Assembly: GCA_947683425.1 (NCBI GenBank)
Contig: CANTUQ010000081.1
Coordinates: forward strand, 5,452,501 to 5,516,500
Origin: Excoecaria cochinchinensis
Taxonomy: Eukaryota; Streptophyta; Magnoliopsida; Malpighiales; Euphorbiaceae
Length of the DNA: 64,000 nt
Direction of reading: 5' to 3'
Under the pieces are notes generated by a model, which was given only the letters and a program-made list of their open reading frames with translations, had not been told where the DNA came from and made no database searches. Shown one piece after another: positions 61,231 through 64,000 of this stretch. A program made the translations under genes and the position numbers. Position 1 is the stretch's first letter; each line of letters starts with the position of its first letter.

Positions 61231-61842
61231 TTATAACTGATCACCATCTTTGAGCACAACTGTGTTTCGATGGCAATCAACTACAGCCCGATGTTTACAC
61301 AACCAATCCATGACCAAGATCAAGTCAAACTCATGAAAATGCAGACTAATCAAATCCACTGGAAATTCTTTACCTTGCACCACCAAAGGACAGTTTCTAA
61401 ACACCCTACTCACGTTAACACTATGCCCTAATTGACTGGTCACACAAATCTCATAATCCAATCGATCATCACTAAATAATTTATTACATAACTTATCAGA
61501 ACATAAATAGGAGTGTGTGGAACCAGGATCTATCAGAGCATATAATTCGGTGTCAAGGAGTAGAAACTTACCGGTGATCACCTCAGGCGCATCCTGCTCA
61601 TCCTGAGCTCTCATTGTATAAGCTATCATTGGGACCATTATAGGGTGGTTTACTATCTCAGAGGAAGCTCCATCCCTAGGCTGTCCACCATGACCTCGTC
61701 CTCTTCCTGTTCCACGACTACCCTGAGGAGCATTAGATCCCGCTCGACTGGCCTCCTGTTGTCCTTGAGTATTCTCATACAAATTCAGGCAATTAGCCAA
61801 AAATTGGTTTGTGCTTCCACATCTAAAGCATCCCCCAGTCAA
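61231..61842 (-). pseudogene. F: gag zinc knuckle and aspartic protease
   Basis: Open for 203 codons. CFRCGSTNQFLANC is a CCHC zinc knuckle with His replaced by Gln; upstream, CSHCSKRHWGEC is seen across the frame start. The linker is Gly/Arg/Gln-rich. Protease: KFLLLDTELYALIDPGSTHS with an IDPGS active site where D-S-G or D-P-G is usual, and FDLILVMDWLCKHRAVVDCH. The gag-protease link QDAPEVITG corresponds to the point where gag stops in element B. Confidence 0.88.
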
Positions 61843-62790
61843 CCAACGACACTCACCCCAATGACGCTTGCTACAATGAGAACACTATGGCGCTACACCT
61901 CCTCTACCACCCGAAACTCTTGGGAAGGTCCCTGTTTTCTACCTCTCATACTAGGACTAACGGAAGACTCATTCGAAGAATTCACTTGGGGATTCCTTGA
62001 TCTCTTCCCTAAGGATGAGCCTCCACAAGAGGAATTTCTCCTTTGAGCTTTTTCCCTCATAATATTCTCAGAACATTTCGCTCTCATAGCTGCCTGCAAA
62101 ATCAGATAATAACTAACATCCAGGGAAGACATCAAAGAAATCAACATAACTTTAAGAGACTCATTTAGACCCGCTTCAAAATGCTGACATCTAAACTTCT
62201 CAGAAAGAACTCATGGCGGTGCATACTTGTTAAGTTTATTGAATTCTTTTCATAATCTACCATTGACAGGGCTCTCTGCCTAAGACTTAAGAACTGCATC
62301 CATCTAGCCTCTTTATATGCCTTAGTCACATACTTACTATGGAATTCTCTCTCAAAGAACTCCCACGTCACTGGATCAGGAATCTGAGGATGCCTAAGTA
62401 CCAATCTCCACCACTCATAAGCCGAACCCTGCAAAAGTGACACCACACACTATACTTCTCTATCCGGAGGACAACGAATCTCCCTCAAAACTTTACTCAC
62501 CTTTTCAATCCACATCTCAGCCTTATCAGATTCGTCTAAACTCATGCCGTAAAAGTCCTCCGCTCCAAACTTCCTCATATTCTCAATCGAAGCTCTTGGA
62601 GTAGTAACCCTCTCCAAAACTCTAGCCATATCCTGAGATACCTTAAGCATGGCCTCAAAGGGAATCATTGGGGCCTCAGGCTGCACCCTAGCTGGCTGAA
62701 CAGGACCAGAAATAGATGGATCTTGCACTCAAGGATTCGTACTCTTAGCTGACTACTCGAGGGATCCACGGCCTGACTCCATCTAACTAC
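61843..62790 (-). pseudogene. F gag capsid region, broken
   Basis: 62450-62728 reads ENMRKFGAEDFYGMSLDESD and KVLREIRCPPDREV. 62165-62446 reads VSLLQGSAYEWWRLVLRHPQ, VTWEFFEREFHSKYVTKAYK and FLSLRQRALSMVDYEKNSIN. Below 62165 the frame is lost to several stops and shifts until the zinc knuckle. It is collinear with B1 gag. Confidence 0.85.
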
Positions 62791-62873
62791 AAGACAGACA
62801 CAGAAATCCACATCAGGTTAACACAACTCTAAACGCATATTCTATTCTACACTCGCCGAGAAATGCCTAAACC

Positions 62874-62888
62874 GGTGCTCTGATACCA
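62874..62888 (-). other. Primer-binding site of element F (initiator-Met type)
   Basis: The minus strand reads TGGTATCAGAGCACC, a perfect match to the plant initiator-Met PBS pattern, five bases after the LTR end TGTTACA. Confidence 0.9.
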
Positions 62889-62893
62889 AAAAT

Positions 62894-64000
62894 TGTAACA
62901 CCCCTTACCTATACGTAGGGAAGCCGCCCCTCGAAGAGGAGAAGTACCCTGATAGATAAGGGTTGTCACACACACACTAAACAAAATGTGCAAAAACTTA
63001 AACATACATCAGAAACATAATAAATTAAAACTTCTCAAAATTAAAACAGCCTCGAAAGATGGATAAACAGAAATACTGAAACTTTTCATTAATATCTCAA
63101 AATATCCATTACAAAGCTGAAGAATAAAATCGTCTGTTACAGATAAATAATATACATAACAGAGATTGTATTCTATAAGATACAAAACAAAAGACACTTT
63201 ACATTAGAGTACCAAAATACATAATACAAAATTAAAACTACAAAATCCTACACTACAAAACTCTCTCTCGATTGTGTTGGCCCTAATGATAGCGGATCAA
63301 TCTGCCCAAAAACTCTAACTACCTCTACACCTGCATGGATGAAACACACGTGCTAAGCAATATCGCTTAGTGGGGAAAACAAAATAGAATACGACCACTC
63401 ACAGTGGACATCAAATGCAATTCTACATAGGCATGGTACAAACGTATTAATGAAGCATTAATAATAATTCATAAGATAAGTACCTAAATTCAATAACTTC
63501 ATCAGCACTGCTCACATAATATCATTATATGAACTGAATCACAATAATACGCATCTTTTCAAAAGTTACACATAATACAATAAACCTACCCATTCAAAAT
63601 AGTGGATAACGAGTAAACGCATAGATACCCATAGGTACCAACAATATCTTAGCAAACGCGTGGATACCCAAAGGTATCAAAATGATTCTTTTCTTTTTGT
63701 ATCAAAACATTTTCGTATGGGATCTTAAATAAGATCCAAATTCATAAGGGATCGCGAGAATCCAAATAGGGACCCGATTAGGGTCCAGAACGCATGGCTG
63801 CAGCTAACTGAACTCTATAGGCATGCCTATCTATCCACTTATTTGATTTTTGCAGGTTAGGCATCAATACAATATCCCATACTCATCACATAAGGATAAA
63901 ATATATCTCAAGATAAACGATACAATTCAACATCATCTATTAGGCAATAATCCAATAGATAAAAATTTAAAGTAATAACATACTCAAGATAGACAAATAA
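62894..64000 (-). mobile_element. 5' LTR of chromovirus F, cut by window end
   Basis: Plus-strand start TGTAACACCCCTTACC. It pairs with 55782-58240. The double hairpin is intact at about 63335-63370 (CACGTGCTAAGCAATATCGC...). The region 63600-63840 repeats the short-hairpin chain. The remainder, with the target duplication, is outside the window. Confidence 0.9.

Noticed and set aside
55782..64000. Endogenous pararetrovirus or envelope-carrying retrovirus
   Set aside because: Element F has LTRs, an initiator-Met PBS and gypsy order gag-PR-RT-RH-INT-chromodomain, with no movement protein, coat or envelope-like frame.

Overview
This window is repeat-dominated nuclear DNA from a flowering plant, most likely a eudicot. 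It is AT-rich, with local GC islands inside LTRs. Almost everything is LTR retrotransposon: Ty3/gypsy chromovirus of the Tekay/Del kind, Ty3/gypsy Tat-type with two RNase H domains, and Ty1/copia. The elements are nested inside one another to several levels. I see no intact cellular gene, no tRNA or rRNA gene, and nothing bacterial. Family letters A-I below are mine.

Layout. 1-8091: gag-only chromovirus-like element B1 (minus), whose right LTR carries a solo copia LTR, G, at 4252-5817 (TSD TATAC). 8092-20376: an older pile of related LTRs. LTR E (+) ends at 10564 and abuts an inverted related LTR, D' (minus; 10565-about 11970 and 18379-20376). D' is split by a Tat-type LTR, C1 (about 11971-18378), and C1 is split by solo LTR D (13558-16954, TSD GAAGA). 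20377-25249: the only low-copy-looking stretch. It holds a broken short-chain dehydrogenase/reductase pseudogene (21399-23451, minus) and a GC-rich hAT-type MITE (23998-24579, 8-bp TSD TTTGCAAT). 25250-29610: a decayed Tat pol fragment, then a decayed copia pol fragment split by solo LTR A1 (27025-29479, TSD GAAAG). 29611-about 53880: one copia LTR, H, split by a 22-kb Tat element, C2 (29664-51980). C2 has received gag-only element B2, whose LTR (32213-43582) holds solo LTR A2 (32524-41295, TSD CTCAT), which in turn holds a LARD-like non-autonomous element, C3 (32769-40560). About 53885-54850: a second copia RT/RNase H fragment. 54850-55781: an unclassified LTR-like stretch. 55782-64000: a nearly complete but decayed chromovirus, F (minus), with gag, protease, RT, RNase H, integrase and chromodomain, whose right LTR runs out of the window.

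How the parts relate. C2 (gag-PR-RT-RH-aRH) shares LTR, leader and primer-binding-site sequence with coding-free C3, so it represents the kind of element that could mobilise C3. B1 and B2 both end gag at the same point and go straight to the polypurine tract, so B looks like a real gag-only family that needs pol from a relative such as F.

The least explained signal is inside the LTRs. The Tekay-like families A, B, D, E and F all carry chains of short hairpins at corresponding places. In the sense strand many loops are UNCG-type (C-TTCG-G, C-TACG-G, C-TCCG-G), and the stems keep pairing while their sequence changes between families. This suggests a conserved RNA structure in the LTR transcript.
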